Shown in pieces: positions 1-9,427 of a stretch of DNA of 64,000 bases; position 1 is the stretch's first letter; the number at the start of each line of letters is the position of its first letter. The translations under genes were made by a program, and so were the position numbers. The notes under the pieces are model-generated. The model was given only the letters and a program-made list of their open reading frames with translations, had not been told where the DNA came from and did not search any database. The stretch covers positions 1 to 64,000 of the forward strand of contig JAVBMF010000012.1 in the NCBI GenBank assembly GCA_031552735.1, in the 5' to 3' direction. This stretch comes from JAVBUY01 sp031552735. GTDB taxonomy: Bacteria > Bacillota > Clostridia > Christensenellales > Aristaeellaceae.

Positions 1-2245
1 TCAGCGTGTAGGGAATCCGCTCGAACTTCGCGGTCACCGTCGCGTCGCTGGCAGGCATGGTAAAGCTGGTGCTCAGGCTGGTTTCATCGCCAATCGTCCC
101 CGCGCTGGTCTCCCAGCCGGTAAACTTGTAGCCTGTGTCGGCCACGGCGGTGATGGTATCGGCATCGCCATAGTACCGCGTACCGACATACTTGCCGTCA
201 CTGTTGGGTACCGGCGCGGAGATGCTGCCGCCTTCCTGCGCCTGCACCGTCAGCGTGTAGGGAATCCGCTCGAACTTCGCGGTCACCGTCGCGTCGCTGG
301 CGGGCATGGTGAAGCTGGTGCTTTCCGCCGTGTCATCCGTCAGTGTGCCGCCGCTGGTCTCCCAGCCGGTGAACTTGTAGCCGGTATCAGCCACGGCGAT
401 GAGGTCATCGGCATCACCATAGTACCGCGTACCGACATACTTGTCGTCGGTGTTGGGCGTCGGCGCAGAGATGCTACCGCCTTCCTGCGCCTGCACCGTC
501 AGCGTGTAGGGAATCCGCTCGAACTTCGCGGTCACCGTCGCGTCGCTGGCAGGCATGGTGAAGCTGGTGCTTTCCGCCGTGTCATCCGTCAGTGTACCGG
601 CGGTGCTTTCCCAGCCGGTGAACTTGTAGCCGGTATCAGCCACAGCGGTGATGGTATCGGCATCACCATAGTTCCGCGTGCCGACATACTTGCCGTCACT
701 GTTGGGCACCGGCGCAGAGATGCTGCCGCCTTCCTCGGCCTGTACGGTCAAGGTGTAGTTGATCTTCACAAACTTCGCGGTCACCGTCGCGTCGCTCGCG
801 GGCATGGTGAAGCGCGTACTGCTCGAAGTGGGGGCGCTGATATCGCCCGCGGTTTTCTCCCAGCCCGCGAACGCATACCCGGTGTCTGCCACAGCGGTGA
901 TGGTCTCTGCATCGCCATAGTTCCGAATACCGACATACTTGCCGTTGTCGTTGGGCGTCGGCACGGAGATACTGCCGCCCTCCTGCGCCTGTACGGTCAA
1001 TGTATAATCAACGCGCTTGAATTGCGCGGTGACGGTGGCATCGCTGGCGGGCATGGTGAAGCACATGTCACCGGTAGGCGACACCGCGAGGCTGCCTACG
1101 TCACACGTCCAACCGATAAACTCAAAGCCCATATTGGGAAGCGCGAAAACGACATCCTCGTCTCCATAATGTCGCGTGCCCACATATTTGCCGCCCATGT
1201 TCGGCGTCGGCGTGAACACCGTGCCGCCGACCTGCGCCTGCACGGTTAGCGTGTAGTCAATCTGAACAAACTTCGCGGTCACCGTCGCGTCGCTGGCGGG
1301 CATGGTGAAGCTGGTGCTCAGGCTGGTTTCATCGCCGATCGTCCCCGCGCTGGTCTCCCAGCCAGCGAACGCGTACCCGGTGTCTGCCACAGCGGTGATG
1401 GTATCGGCATCGCCATAGTTCCGAATACCGACATACTTGCCATCACTGTTGGGTTCCGGTGCGGAGATACTGCCGCCGACCTGCGCCTGCACCGTCAGCG
1501 TGTAGTCGATCTTCTCGAACTTCGCGGTCACCGTTGCGTCGCTCGCAGGCATGGTGAAGCTCGTGTTGTTCGACCGATCATCGTCCAGTGTGCCCGCGCT
1601 GGCCTCCCAGCCCGCGAACGCATAGCCGGTATCCGGCACGGCAATGATGGTATCAACATCCCTGTAGTACCGCGTGTCCACATACTTGTCGTCTGCGTTG
1701 GGCGTCGGCGCGGAGATGCTGCCGCCCGCCTCGGCCTGCACAGTGAGCGTGTAGGGGATGCGCGTGAAGTGCGCGACCACTTCCGCCCCCGAAGCGGGCA
1801 TGGTGAACATCGCGCTCTGCTCCTGCGGCCTGTCGATCACACCCGCGTCGCAGGTCCAGCCCGTAAATGTGTAGCCCGTTTTCTCCACGGCGTACAGCGA
1901 CACCGGGTCGCCATAGAAGTGGTTGTCCTTGTATTGCTCGCCGACATTGGGCACCGGTTTGATGATCACTCCGCCGACCTCCGCCCGCACGGTCAGCGGG
2001 TAGTCGACCTTCTCAAACTTCGCGGTCACCGTCGCGTCGCTCGCAGGCATGGTAAAGCTGGTGCTCAGGTTGGTTTCGTCAGCAATCGCACCTGCGCTGG
2101 TTTCCCAACCAATGAACTGGTAGCCGGTGGCCGCCACAGCGGTAATCGTATCCACATCGCCATGGTAGCGTATGTCGATATACTTGCCCTCGCTATTGGG
2201 CACCGGCGCGGTGATGCTGCCGCCCGCCTGCGCCTGCACGATCAG
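1..2245 (-). repeat. Nine phase-locked 249-bp tandem repeats (83-aa InlB-type units)
   Basis: The same landmark (the GTCAGCGTGTAG-type block) recurs at 1, 250, 499, 748, 997, 1246, 1495, 1744, 1993 and 2242, always exactly 249 bp apart. Each unit encodes YTLTVQAQxGGSISAPxPN, KYVGxRxYGDAD, TGYxFxGWE and FTMPASDATVTAKFE. Units nearest the left edge are nearly identical in DNA, while units at about 1000-1250 and 1745-2000 are more diverged. The array continues outside the window. Confidence 0.95.
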
Positions 2246-5200
2246 CGTATACGGCGTTTTCTCCCACTTCGCGTATACCGTCCTATCGCGATCCACGACG
2301 GTGTCGGTGGTAAACTCCTCGCCCCAATCGTCGCCTGCGCCGTTCTTTTCCCACCAGCCCAAGAACGTATACCCTGTCCACTGCGGCTCAGTGGGCAGTG
2401 TGTGCAGATGCGTATCGGGATAGGTGACGGTCATTTGCCCCGGATCGGCCTGCACCGTCGCGCCGTTGCCATCAAAGGTGACGGTGTAGCGGATGCGCTC
2501 CAGCGCAAACGCCAGCGTCATCTCGGGCGCGCTCCAGGTGAGGCTATACGGCTTGCTGTCAGGGGTCGCGGGCACAATGCGATAGCCTGCGGGCAAGGCA
2601 TACCCTGCCGTGGTGCCGGGCTTGATTGTGCCGCTGACGATGCCGGGGTTGAGCTTCACAATGGGGTTGGCGAAAGCGTCTCCATCTCCGTCTACGACGA
2701 TCAATTCGCCGGTTACACTATTCTCGCGGTACTCCACGGTCAGCTTGCTGGCGATCTGGATGCCCGCATTGCGCTTGCCCTGCAGGAACAGATCGTCCAT
2801 GCCGTTCATGCTCGCTTGGGCGCTATAGCCGTCCGCGTCCACATGCGAGGCAGTCAGGCTGGCGGCGGAACCCTTGTCCGCGAAGAAATACTGCGCGCCG
2901 GGCAGCACTACGCGTGTCACGTAGTTGCCCTGGAGCAGATCAGGGAAGGTATAGGAGCCATCGACGACCGTGGTGGTGGTTTGCAGCGGCGCGCCGGTCG
3001 CGCGGCCGACCGCATCGGCGGCGTACAGCTCCACGCTGACGCCCGCCCACTTCTCATCGGTGCCTTCGTCGTAGACGTCGTTGCCGTTCTTATCCATGAA
3101 CACATAGCCCGCGACCAGCTTTTCGCGCACGGCCTGGTAGCTGGCCAGCGGCGTGTAGCCGGTCAGGTTTGCCGGTCCGCCCATGCTGTTGCTGGCGGAA
3201 TAGTCGCCAGCCAGATAGCTCTTGGCGTTGGCGGGGATGCTGGTGAACGCATCCAGCGTTTTCAGCGAGAAGCGCAGACCAACCGCGTTCTTGGCGGGCA
3301 GCACCGGCACCGTCAGCTGTACATGCGTGACTTTGCTCCAATCGCTGATCCGATCCTTGGCCACAAAACTGGCGCCGTCGTCGGTGCTGTACAAGATGTA
3401 GTGGCTGGTCACCGCGGCGGGCACTTCGGCGGTGACAGGGCCGCTCAAGCCCATGGCGAACTCCGGCGCGATGCTGGCCGTGCCGGTTTCGGTGGCATAG
3501 GTCTGCACATCGGCCGCACCGTGGATGGGCACCTTGATGGTGGTGGTGTAGTTATACATCGGGTCGATGGACGAGCCCGCCACACCAGCGTACAGCGTCA
3601 GCTGCTCGGTCTGGTGCTGGTGGAACTTTTGCAGGCGGTCATACGCCAGCGCGTCCTGCTGACCCGGATAGAGCGACACGCCAATTTCCATGGCCGCCGC
3701 GATGGTGACCGGGTTGTTGACCGTTCCGGCGACCATATAGTCGTCGTCTGCCGTGCCGTTGCCGTTGGCGTCAAAGGTGGCGTCGCGATTCACGCCGCTG
3801 GGCACGCCGTAGAAGTATGGCGCCTGCTCCGCGCCGACTTCCGGCTTGGTGGTATCGGTAAAGTTGCGCAGCACGCGGTTAAAGACGAGCTGGTTGCCGC
3901 CGGTGGGCGCGGAGGGCAGCACCGCCATCCTTAATACATAGCAGGTATCCTTGCTGGTCACCGGCGGTTCTTTGATGACCAGGTAGGTTTTTCCGCCGCG
4001 CACCTCATAGCGCGTTTGGTCCATGGTAAAGGGGATAGCGGAATACGCGCCTGTCGTGTTCCATTTGCTGGGGTCGCGGGCATAAGCGGCCACCGGCCCG
4101 GCGAACACAAAATTGGGATTGACCTCCAGCCACAGCTCGCCGTTATAGACGGTCAGATAGTTGTTATAGGTGTTCACATGGGCGCCAATCATCGCCGCCT
4201 TGAGCAACACGGTGAACGTGCTGCCCTGCGCCACGCTGCTCACCATCTCATGCAGCTTGGCGGGCACCGCCTTGGCGATATTGTTTTCCGCCACGTTCAG
4301 GCTGGGCATGTGTCCGATCGCGCCGGATGCCGTCGAGATATTCTGTATCCCGTAGCGGGCGACCTGCACCCCGGCGACCGACACGCTGTCTTCGGATTGC
4401 TTGACGTTGCTGCCGTCCTGGCCGATGGTTTCATCGGAGGTAAAGGTGCAATGGAAGGGCAACAGGCCGTCGGGCTCGCGATAATCCGGCACGCGCGCGC
4501 CGTCGCTCAAGTAATTGCGGATGGACTTGAAGCTGAATTGGAAGCGCGCACCCGAGCCTACGGCCGCATCCGCAGCGCCATTATACGAGTAGGCCTCATC
4601 ATAAAACTTGCGCATGTGCGTGTAATTATGATTCGTGTTGCCAAAGCTGAAATTGCCGCGCGGCACGGTAGCGGTGCCGCCAACGTTCTTGTACGACACC
4701 TTGATCACCTTGAAGGCATCGGCCAGGAAGGCGAGGGAGGTGAAATACTCGTCGTCATCCAGCGGAATATTGATAAGTTGCCTGCTGCCGGGGGACAGAT
4801 CCGCCACCTCGGGATCGCCGCTGTCAAAGGACGCGGTGGTGCGGGGCGCGGAATGCTTGTTGGTGGTGTATTCGAACCGGCCGTTGGTATAGTGCATGCC
4901 GTCGGACATGCCGATGCGGCCATAGAACAGCTCGCGCACGCGGGCGCTGTCGGCGTCGGGCGCGATGTCGATGCGCACATTATGGTACGTCATCCAGGCG
5001 CCGCTCGCGTCTTTGTAGTCCATGACGCCGCCATTTTTGGCGTACGTATTGTAGCCAAATCCAATGCGCGCGCCATACATGGTTTCGCCATCGGTCAGGC
5101 CGTTCATTAACGGCCGGAGAAACGAATCCGCCATGCTGCGGGCCGTGTCGGCATAGCTCTGCCACCCGGCGGTTTGCATGACCAGCAGATCCACCTGGCG

Positions 5201-8200
5201 GCGCAGTATAATATTCTGTGTATACTGGTGCTGCCCGCCGCTGATCGGCGTGCCCGCATCGCACAGGTTGCTGGCGCAATGTGATCCCTTCAGCGTAAAG
5301 CGCATGCCGGTCAAGTGCGCACCGGAATCATTGGCCACATTGTCCGGCGCGACGGTATCGCCGATCCCGGCGCGCATCTGGTAGCCAAAGGCATACCCTT
5401 CGGCCTTGCGCAGCGGCATGCCGGTGGGGAAGGTAAATTCAACCTTGGTCACGCGTTTGCCAGCCTGCCCATAGGCGGTGGTCTTGTCGCCCGCGCCGGG
5501 GAAGGTGAACACTTCATTCAAGTTAGCGTTCATCGTAGCCTCCGCCGCCGCGCGGCTGAGGACTGTTTCGGTGGTGCGCGTCGCGTCCAGGCGCGGCTCG
5601 GTCTCTCCATCCAGCCAATACTTCACGATCGCATCGGTCGGGAACTGCATCGGCCGCACCGGTAGAAAAAGTGTGGAATAGTACGAGCGTAATGACAGAC
5701 CGTACAGTTCATAGCTGGCGTCGGTGGGCTCCAGCGTCAGCGTGCCGCCCACATGGGCGTCGTTTTCATCCCAAGTTTTCTTTTGAAGACCGGTAATGCC
5801 GGTATAGCGCATCAAATCGTTCAGCGTATCCACGGTGGTACCCTGGGTCGCCTCGATGGCGGCCAGGCCGATAAAGCCCACACTGGGCTTGATCTCGTAG
5901 TTGTCCACCGGCTGGCCTTGCACCGTCGCGTAGATGCCGTTGAGATACTGCGTGTGCTCGCCGCTGGCCGTGGTGTAAGTCACTTTTGTTTTATACTGGT
6001 CGGGACTGCCATAGGTAGCACCCAACGCGGGCGGCACCTGGATGGTGCGGGGCTCCAGCGGCATCGCGAACACCACGCTGCCGCTGTCGTACCCTAGCGC
6101 GTCCAGGCGCGGTGTGCCTGTCCACGGCGTCTGGTTGATGAGGTCGGCTCGGGGCCACGAGGTTACCGATTGATCCGGGTGCCCGTTCGAGTAGTATATC
6201 GCCGCGGCGTCCGGCCAGGGCGAGCTCATATGCGCGATGGCCTTATCGACCGCCGCGCCACCGTTGTAGGGCTTCACACCGCTATAGTTGATGTCGCTAT
6301 AGGTCAGGCAGGTATTGGTGCTGCCCGCGTCGGCCTTGGCCAGCGCCTCTTCGCCGTAAAAGGCGATGCCGTCGGGCGCGTATACGGTGACGCTCAGGTT
6401 CCAGTACGGCTCGTGGATCGTCTGATTGTGCAGCGCAAATTGATGCCCCGGCTGCCAGTTGTTGATCACGCGGCCTTGCACGCCCAGCTCGCCATTGGCG
6501 GCGATCTTCATGGCCTCCCCCTCGGGGAAGAAGGTGCGGTACTCCGGGTGCGCGAGTTCCATATCGCCGCCGGGATCTCTCGCGCCATAGCGGAAATAGG
6601 CGAAGATATTCGCTTCTTCGTATACTTTGGGGATGACCATGACACTGGGCTGCGGGCAATCCGTGCCATTGTCGCGCACGACGGCAGCGGTGATATACTT
6701 GGGCCGCGCTGCGTCAATTTCGGGCTGCGATGCGCCCGCGTCGCTCAGCGGCATGCAGGCGGCCACGATGTCGTTGCCCACCTTTTGCGCGACGCCTCGC
6801 ACGTCCTTGACCGCATCGATCACCGTACCCGCCCGGTACGTGGGCAGGCCGATCAGGAAGTTGCCGGTGCCGACGATGTCCTCCACAGTAAAGACGGCGT
6901 TCTTGCCGGTATCCACGCCGGTGGCCGGGCTGAGCGCCAGGGTGATGCCGGGGAACGGATTGGCGTTGACGGCATAGAAGCGCATGCCGTCCGGCGCGGT
7001 GATGGTGACGGTGCGGCCTGTGCCGACCGAGGTGACATTCAGCGTCACGTTGGTGCTGTACTTGAAGTCGGTTACATAATCCCAAATGCCGCTCACGTCG
7101 GGGCGGATTTCGTTGGCGCCGAACACATTGCCCGCCGTGACGTCGCTTTCGGTGGTGATCTGCACGGCGATGGACGCGGACGCGGTGCTGTTGGCCGAAA
7201 CGACCATATTGCTCTGCACGTCCATAAAGGCGGTGGTGCTCCAGCCGACGAAGGTTTGCCCGCGCGGCACCACATACAGTGCCGGGGATTCGGGCGTTTC
7301 GTCCTGCTCGTCCGGCTCGGCGGAGGGGTCGGGCGCCGGGGTATTGTCTCCCTGCTGATTCGCGTCGCCCAGCAGCGTCAGTTCCAGCGAAGAAGCATCG
7401 CCGACAGCGGCGGCGTGCAGCAGCGCCTGCTCGCCGTCCATGGTGTTAATGACCACATCCTGGCCGGTCAGCGCCGTTTCGACCTGCGCCTCGGGCACCG
7501 GAATCGGCGCGATGGCCGCCTGGCCGGGTTCCACCGCCTGCGGCACACCGATGGGCAGTCCAGCGGCATCCACAAAGCTGACCGTGAACGCATTGGACGC
7601 GAACATCGCGGTAATCGTCAGGTCCTGGGTCACGCGCAGGTACGCGTCGCTATCCCAGCCTGTGAAGCGAAGCCCTTCCGGCACCGCAAAGCCGAAAGGC
7701 TCGGCGGCCGGTGCGGGGGGCTCTTCGGTTGGTTCAGCGGTTTCCGTGGCTGTCGGAATGTCGGTTGATTCGGTCTGCACTATCTCGCTCGGGGTCTGTA
7801 GCGGTACCGGCGCGATGGCCGCGCTGCCCTCGGCTACCTGCTGCGGCTCGCCAATCGGCATGCCATCCGGATCGACAAAAGTGACCGTGAAGCGAATCGC
7901 CTCGGTCAACACCGCGTGCACATCCACATTGCCCGCGACGTTCGCGTATGCGTCGCTATCCCAGCCGGTGAACGCGAAACCCTCGGGCACGTCAAAATCC
8001 ACGCCTAGTTCGGGCGCGGTCGCGGACTCTCCGGTCAGCACACGCTGTGTGCGGATCACTTGCCCTGCCTGCGGCACGCCTTCCGGCCAGAGGAAGCGCA
8101 CCTCGCATACCTCCGGCAGCGCCAACGCGTCGGAAAAATAGACCTCGCCGCCTTGCCCTGCTGGCTGCGCGGTGTCCGTGAGCGCCTGAGCAGGCCAAGT

Positions 8201-8260
8201 GCTCAACAACATAACCCACACCAGGCAGATGGACAGGATCGATTGCATTTTCTTTTTCAT
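1..8260 (-). CDS. Giant secreted repeat surface protein, C-terminus beyond window
   Basis: The minus-strand frame is open from the ATG at 8260 to base 1, so about 2753 residues are visible and the C-terminus is missing. An AGGGAG ribosome site precedes the start. Residues 1-26 are a signal peptide (MKKK, hydrophobic core, cleavage after AQA). Three modules containing FTGWDS/FVGW motifs fill about 45-360. About 360-1700 is a large region I do not recognise. An SdrD/Cna-B-like domain (GYVFMDKNGNDVYDEG to GKRNAGI) lies near 1709-1821. One Listeria-Bacteroides repeat (VTFDGNGA to YAKWEK) lies near 1924-2003, then divergent InlB B-repeats of exactly 83 residues run to the edge. Low-complexity S/T/E/P linkers join the N-terminal modules. 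Such architecture is known from cell-surface adhesins of Gram-positive bacteria. The anchoring signal (LPXTG, SLH or other) should lie past the left edge. Adhesion is inference. Confidence 0.9.
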   Translation of the reverse strand, partial: MKKKMQSILSICLVWVMLLSTWPAQALTDTAQPAGQGGEVYFSDALALPEVCEVRFLWPEGVPQAGQVIRTQRVLTGESATAPELGVDFDVPEGFAFTGWDSDAYANVAGNVDVHAVLTEAIRFTVTFVDPDGMPIGEPQQVAEGSAAIAPVPLQTPSEIVQTESTDIPTATETAEPTEEPPAPAAEPFGFAVPEGLRFTGWDSDAYLRVTQDLTITAMFASNAFTVSFVDAAGLPIGVPQAVEPGQAAIAPIPVPEAQVETALTGQDVVINTMDGEQALLHAAAVGDASSLELTLLGDANQQGDNTPAPDPSAEPDEQDETPESPALYVVPRGQTFVGWSTTAFMDVQSNMVVSANSTASASIAVQITTESDVTAGNVFGANEIRPDVSGIWDYVTDFKYSTNVTLNVTSVGTGRTVTITAPDGMRFYAVNANPFPGITLALSPATGVDTGKNAVFTVEDIVGTGNFLIGLPTYRAGTVIDAVKDVRGVAQKVGNDIVAACMPLSDAGASQPEIDAARPKYITAAVVRDNGTDCPQPSVMVIPKVYEEANIFAYFRYGARDPGGDMELAHPEYRTFFPEGEAMKIAANGELGVQGRVINNWQPGHQFALHNQTIHEPYWNLSVTVYAPDGIAFYGEEALAKADAGSTNTCLTYSDINYSGVKPYNGGAAVDKAIAHMSSPWPDAAAIYYSNGHPDQSVTSWPRADLINQTPWTGTPRLDALGYDSGSVVFAMPLEPRTIQVPPALGATYGSPDQYKTKVTYTTASGEHTQYLNGIYATVQGQPVDNYEIKPSVGFIGLAAIEATQGTTVDTLNDLMRYTGITGLQKKTWDENDAHVGGTLTLEPTDASYELYGLSLRSYYSTLFLPVRPMQFPTDAIVKYWLDGETEPRLDATRTTETVLSRAAAEATMNANLNEVFTFPGAGDKTTAYGQAGKRVTKVEFTFPTGMPLRKAEGYAFGYQMRAGIGDTVAPDNVANDSGAHLTGMRFTLKGSHCASNLCDAGTPISGGQHQYTQNIILRRQVDLLVMQTAGWQSYADTARSMADSFLRPLMNGLTDGETMYGARIGFGYNTYAKNGGVMDYKDASGAWMTYHNVRIDIAPDADSARVRELFYGRIGMSDGMHYTNGRFEYTTNKHSAPRTTASFDSGDPEVADLSPGSRQLINIPLDDDEYFTSLAFLADAFKVIKVSYKNVGGTATVPRGNFSFGNTNHNYTHMRKFYDEAYSYNGAADAAVGSGARFQFSFKSIRNYLSDGARVPDYREPDGLLPFHCTFTSDETIGQDGSNVKQSEDSVSVAGVQVARYGIQNISTASGAIGHMPSLNVAENNIAKAVPAKLHEMVSSVAQGSTFTVLLKAAMIGAHVNTYNNYLTVYNGELWLEVNPNFVFAGPVAAYARDPSKWNTTGAYSAIPFTMDQTRYEVRGGKTYLVIKEPPVTSKDTCYVLRMAVLPSAPTGGNQLVFNRVLRNFTDTTKPEVGAEQAPYFYGVPSGVNRDATFDANGNGTADDDYMVAGTVNNPVTIAAAMEIGVSLYPGQQDALAYDRLQKFHQHQTEQLTLYAGVAGSSIDPMYNYTTTIKVPIHGAADVQTYATETGTASIAPEFAMGLSGPVTAEVPAAVTSHYILYSTDDGASFVAKDRISDWSKVTHVQLTVPVLPAKNAVGLRFSLKTLDAFTSIPANAKSYLAGDYSASNSMGGPANLTGYTPLASYQAVREKLVAGYVFMDKNGNDVYDEGTDEKWAGVSVELYAADAVGRATGAPLQTTTTVVDGSYTFPDLLQGNYVTRVVLPGAQYFFADKGSAASLTASHVDADGYSAQASMNGMDDLFLQGKRNAGIQIASKLTVEYRENSVTGELIVVDGDGDAFANPIVKLNPGIVSGTIKPGTTAGYALPAGYRIVPATPDSKPYSLTWSAPEMTLAFALERIRYTVTFDGNGATVQADPGQMTVTYPDTHLHTLPTEPQWTGYTFLGWWEKNGAGDDWGEEFTTDTVVDRDRTVYAKWEKTPYTLIVQAQAGGSITAPVPNSEGKYIDIRYHGDVDTITAVAATGYQFIGWETSAGAIADETNLSTSFTMPASDATVTAKFEKVDYPLTVRAEVGGVIIKPVPNVGEQYKDNHFYGDPVSLYAVEKTGYTFTGWTCDAGVIDRPQEQSAMFTMPASGAEVVAHFTRIPYTLTVQAEAGGSISAPTPNADDKYVDTRYYRDVDTIIAVPDTGYAFAGWEASAGTLDDDRSNNTSFTMPASDATVTAKFEKIDYTLTVQAQVGGSISAPEPNSDGKYVGIRNYGDADTITAVADTGYAFAGWETSAGTIGDETSLSTSFTMPASDATVTAKFVQIDYTLTVQAQVGGTVFTPTPNMGGKYVGTRHYGDEDVVFALPNMGFEFIGWTCDVGSLAVSPTGDMCFTMPASDATVTAQFKRVDYTLTVQAQEGGSISVPTPNDNGKYVGIRNYGDAETITAVADTGYAFAGWEKTAGDISAPTSSSTRFTMPASDATVTAKFVKINYTLTVQAEEGGSISAPVPNSDGKYVGTRNYGDADTITAVADTGYKFTGWESTAGTLTDDTAESTSFTMPASDATVTAKFERIPYTLTVQAQEGGSISAPTPNTDDKYVGTRYYGDADDLIAVADTGYKFTGWETSGGTLTDDTAESTSFTMPASDATVTAKFERIPYTLTVQAQEGGSISAPVPNSDGKYVGTRYYGDADTITAVADTGYKFTGWETSAGTIGDETSLSTSFTMPASDATVTAKFERIPYTL

Positions 8261-8473
8261 ATAGACGCTCCCTTTTGACGCTATCCCGAATAGCGAGCTT
8301 CTGTTGTATGTTGATGGGCCTAAAGCGCTTCCTGGATTCATGCGTCTGCATGCCATCCGTTATGCTGTTGCGTAATGATCGGCATGCGCGCGGTTGTTGC
8401 TTTTTTCGCCTTTGCCACCTATATTTTCCATCTTCGTATTGTAATCAAAATGTTACGCCTTGTCATCCTTTTT

Positions 8474-8893
8474 TCACCTTAAATATCGCTTAACTATTAC
8501 ACATTTCATATTGTCGAAATATTTTTCGGTCAGGTGGCGTGGGGGCGCCATACGATTGCTCTTTGGGGTCTTGGGCGTGGTAATGATGTCCTGTCCATTC
8601 AGCCGCTGGTAGGATTTGTTGATACGTACTGTCTCGCTTGCAAAGTCGAAGTCTGCCGGGGTTAGAGCCAACAGCTCACCCTCACGTATGCCACACCAGT
8701 AAAGCATCTCAAAGGCATAGTACCAGCGTTTTTCAAAGTACCGAGTGGGAATCTTGCCAGCAATGACAAGATACCCTTGCTTCTCCAGCTCTGCATTCAT
8801 GCGTCGAATCATTTTGTACGCACGTGCAACGGAGATGCCGAGCCTTTCGCTCAAGTCCTGGGCGGTTAAGAAGATTTTGTTTTCCGTGGTCAT
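8474..8893 (-). pseudogene. Excisionase/tyrosine integrase hybrid remnant
   Basis: The 139-residue frame starts at ATG 8893 behind GGAGAG. Residues 1-47 match the helix-turn-helix excisionase style of conjugative elements (FLTAQDLSERLGISVARAYK, then GYLVIAGKIPTRYFEKRWY). From about residue 48 the sequence is instead an internal piece of a tyrosine recombinase catalytic domain (CGIREGELLALTPADFDF, with the first catalytic Arg, then ITTPKTPKSNR). It ends before the HxxR and Tyr motifs. The integrase N-terminal domain and active-site Tyr are absent, so it cannot be an active recombinase. I read it as a deletion that joined xis to the middle of int. It could still bind DNA through the N-terminal domain. 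It lies next to guaA-directed element ends. Confidence 0.75.
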
Positions 8894-8921
8894 AGTACAC
8901 TCTCCTGTCGATATTTTACCA

Positions 8922-8976
8922 ACAGTCACTTTTGTGTCTTTTGTGGTTGCATTGTATCAGAGACAAAAGTGACTGT
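8922..8976. promoter_or_regulatory. Perfect 14-bp inverted repeat upstream of xis/int remnant
   Basis: ACAGTCACTTTTGT at 8922-8935 is repeated in inverted orientation as ACAAAAGTGACTGT at 8963-8976, with 27 bp between the arms. It lies just upstream of the excisionase-type start at 8893, where an operator or recombinase arm site would be expected. Its function is inferred from position only. Confidence 0.6.
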
Positions 8977-9025
8977 CAGTAGTTGTTTGAATGTTTTTGA
9001 AATTATGATAGACTAATGCATAGAG

Positions 9026-9241
9026 GTGAGGAGCGATGACCCTAAGGACATTCAAGTTTATGTAAAAACCACCTCCGGTTTTGTCCCTAAGTCCTGTTGG
9101 ATTGCTGATGTAAAAGAATCCTGTGGTATTTCGGTCAAACCAGCGTCAAACCGCCGCTCGCCTGACAAGCGAGAAAACCCTTGTCCTTCAGGTAAAAATG
9201 AGGCAATTAAAAATGCACTGCGTCACTTTGAGATGAAATGA
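9026..9241 (+). CDS. Small hypothetical protein or element remnant
   Basis: A 71-codon frame with a GTG start and no convincing ribosome site. The C-terminal half (NPCPSGKNEAIKNALRHFEMK) looks like real protein sequence, and a terminator follows the stop directly. It sits between the integrase remnant and the left attachment-like site, so it is probably leftover element cargo. I do not recognise the family. Confidence 0.35.
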   Translation: MRSDDPKDIQVYVKTTSGFVPKSCWIADVKESCGISVKPASNRRSPDKRENPCPSGKNEAIKNALRHFEMK

Positions 9242-9252
9242 CAAACAAAAAA

Positions 9253-9295
9253 AGAGCTAACTGACACACAAAATCAGTTGGCTCTTTACTTTTTG
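9253..9295 (+). terminator. Rho-independent terminator
   Basis: AGAGCTAACTGA (9253-9264) pairs with TCAGTTGGCTCT (9274-9285), with one mismatch, and a T-rich tail follows. It ends the small gene stopping at 9241. Confidence 0.75.
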
Positions 9296-9387
9296 AATAA
9301 TCCAATCAGTGTTGCCAAAACGTTGCCACGGTGAGGATCAAGCGGTCAAAAACCTAGTGTTTTCAACAGTTTTCGGCGTTCAACCCA

Positions 9388-9399
9388 TCACTCCCACTC
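9388..9399. other. Distal attachment-like site (copy of guaA 3' end)
   Basis: TCACTCCCACTC is identical to the last 12 bases of guaA on the other strand (13604-13615). Both copies are preceded by an AAAAACCTAGT block (about 9350 and 13565). A second copy of a gene end at a distance is the expected footprint of site-specific integration. Confidence 0.6.
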
Positions 9400-9427
9400 G
9401 ACTACTATAACGATTATGTTTAGTATT

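Noticed and set aside
1..2245. Regular repeats considered as a CRISPR array
   Set aside because: Units are 249 bp, contiguous and coding in one frame, with no short repeat/spacer alternation.
1769..7768. Long plus-strand open frames opposite the giant surface gene (721, 364 and 532 codons)
   Set aside because: They lack ribosome sites and recognisable domains. The minus frame has a signal peptide and clear repeat domains; GC-rich codon use keeps the opposite strand open.
8261..8473. Gene in the gap before the giant surface protein
   Set aside because: Short frames here have no ribosome site and overlap the leader. Weak minus-strand promoter-like boxes exist near 8415-8470 but are not good enough to list.
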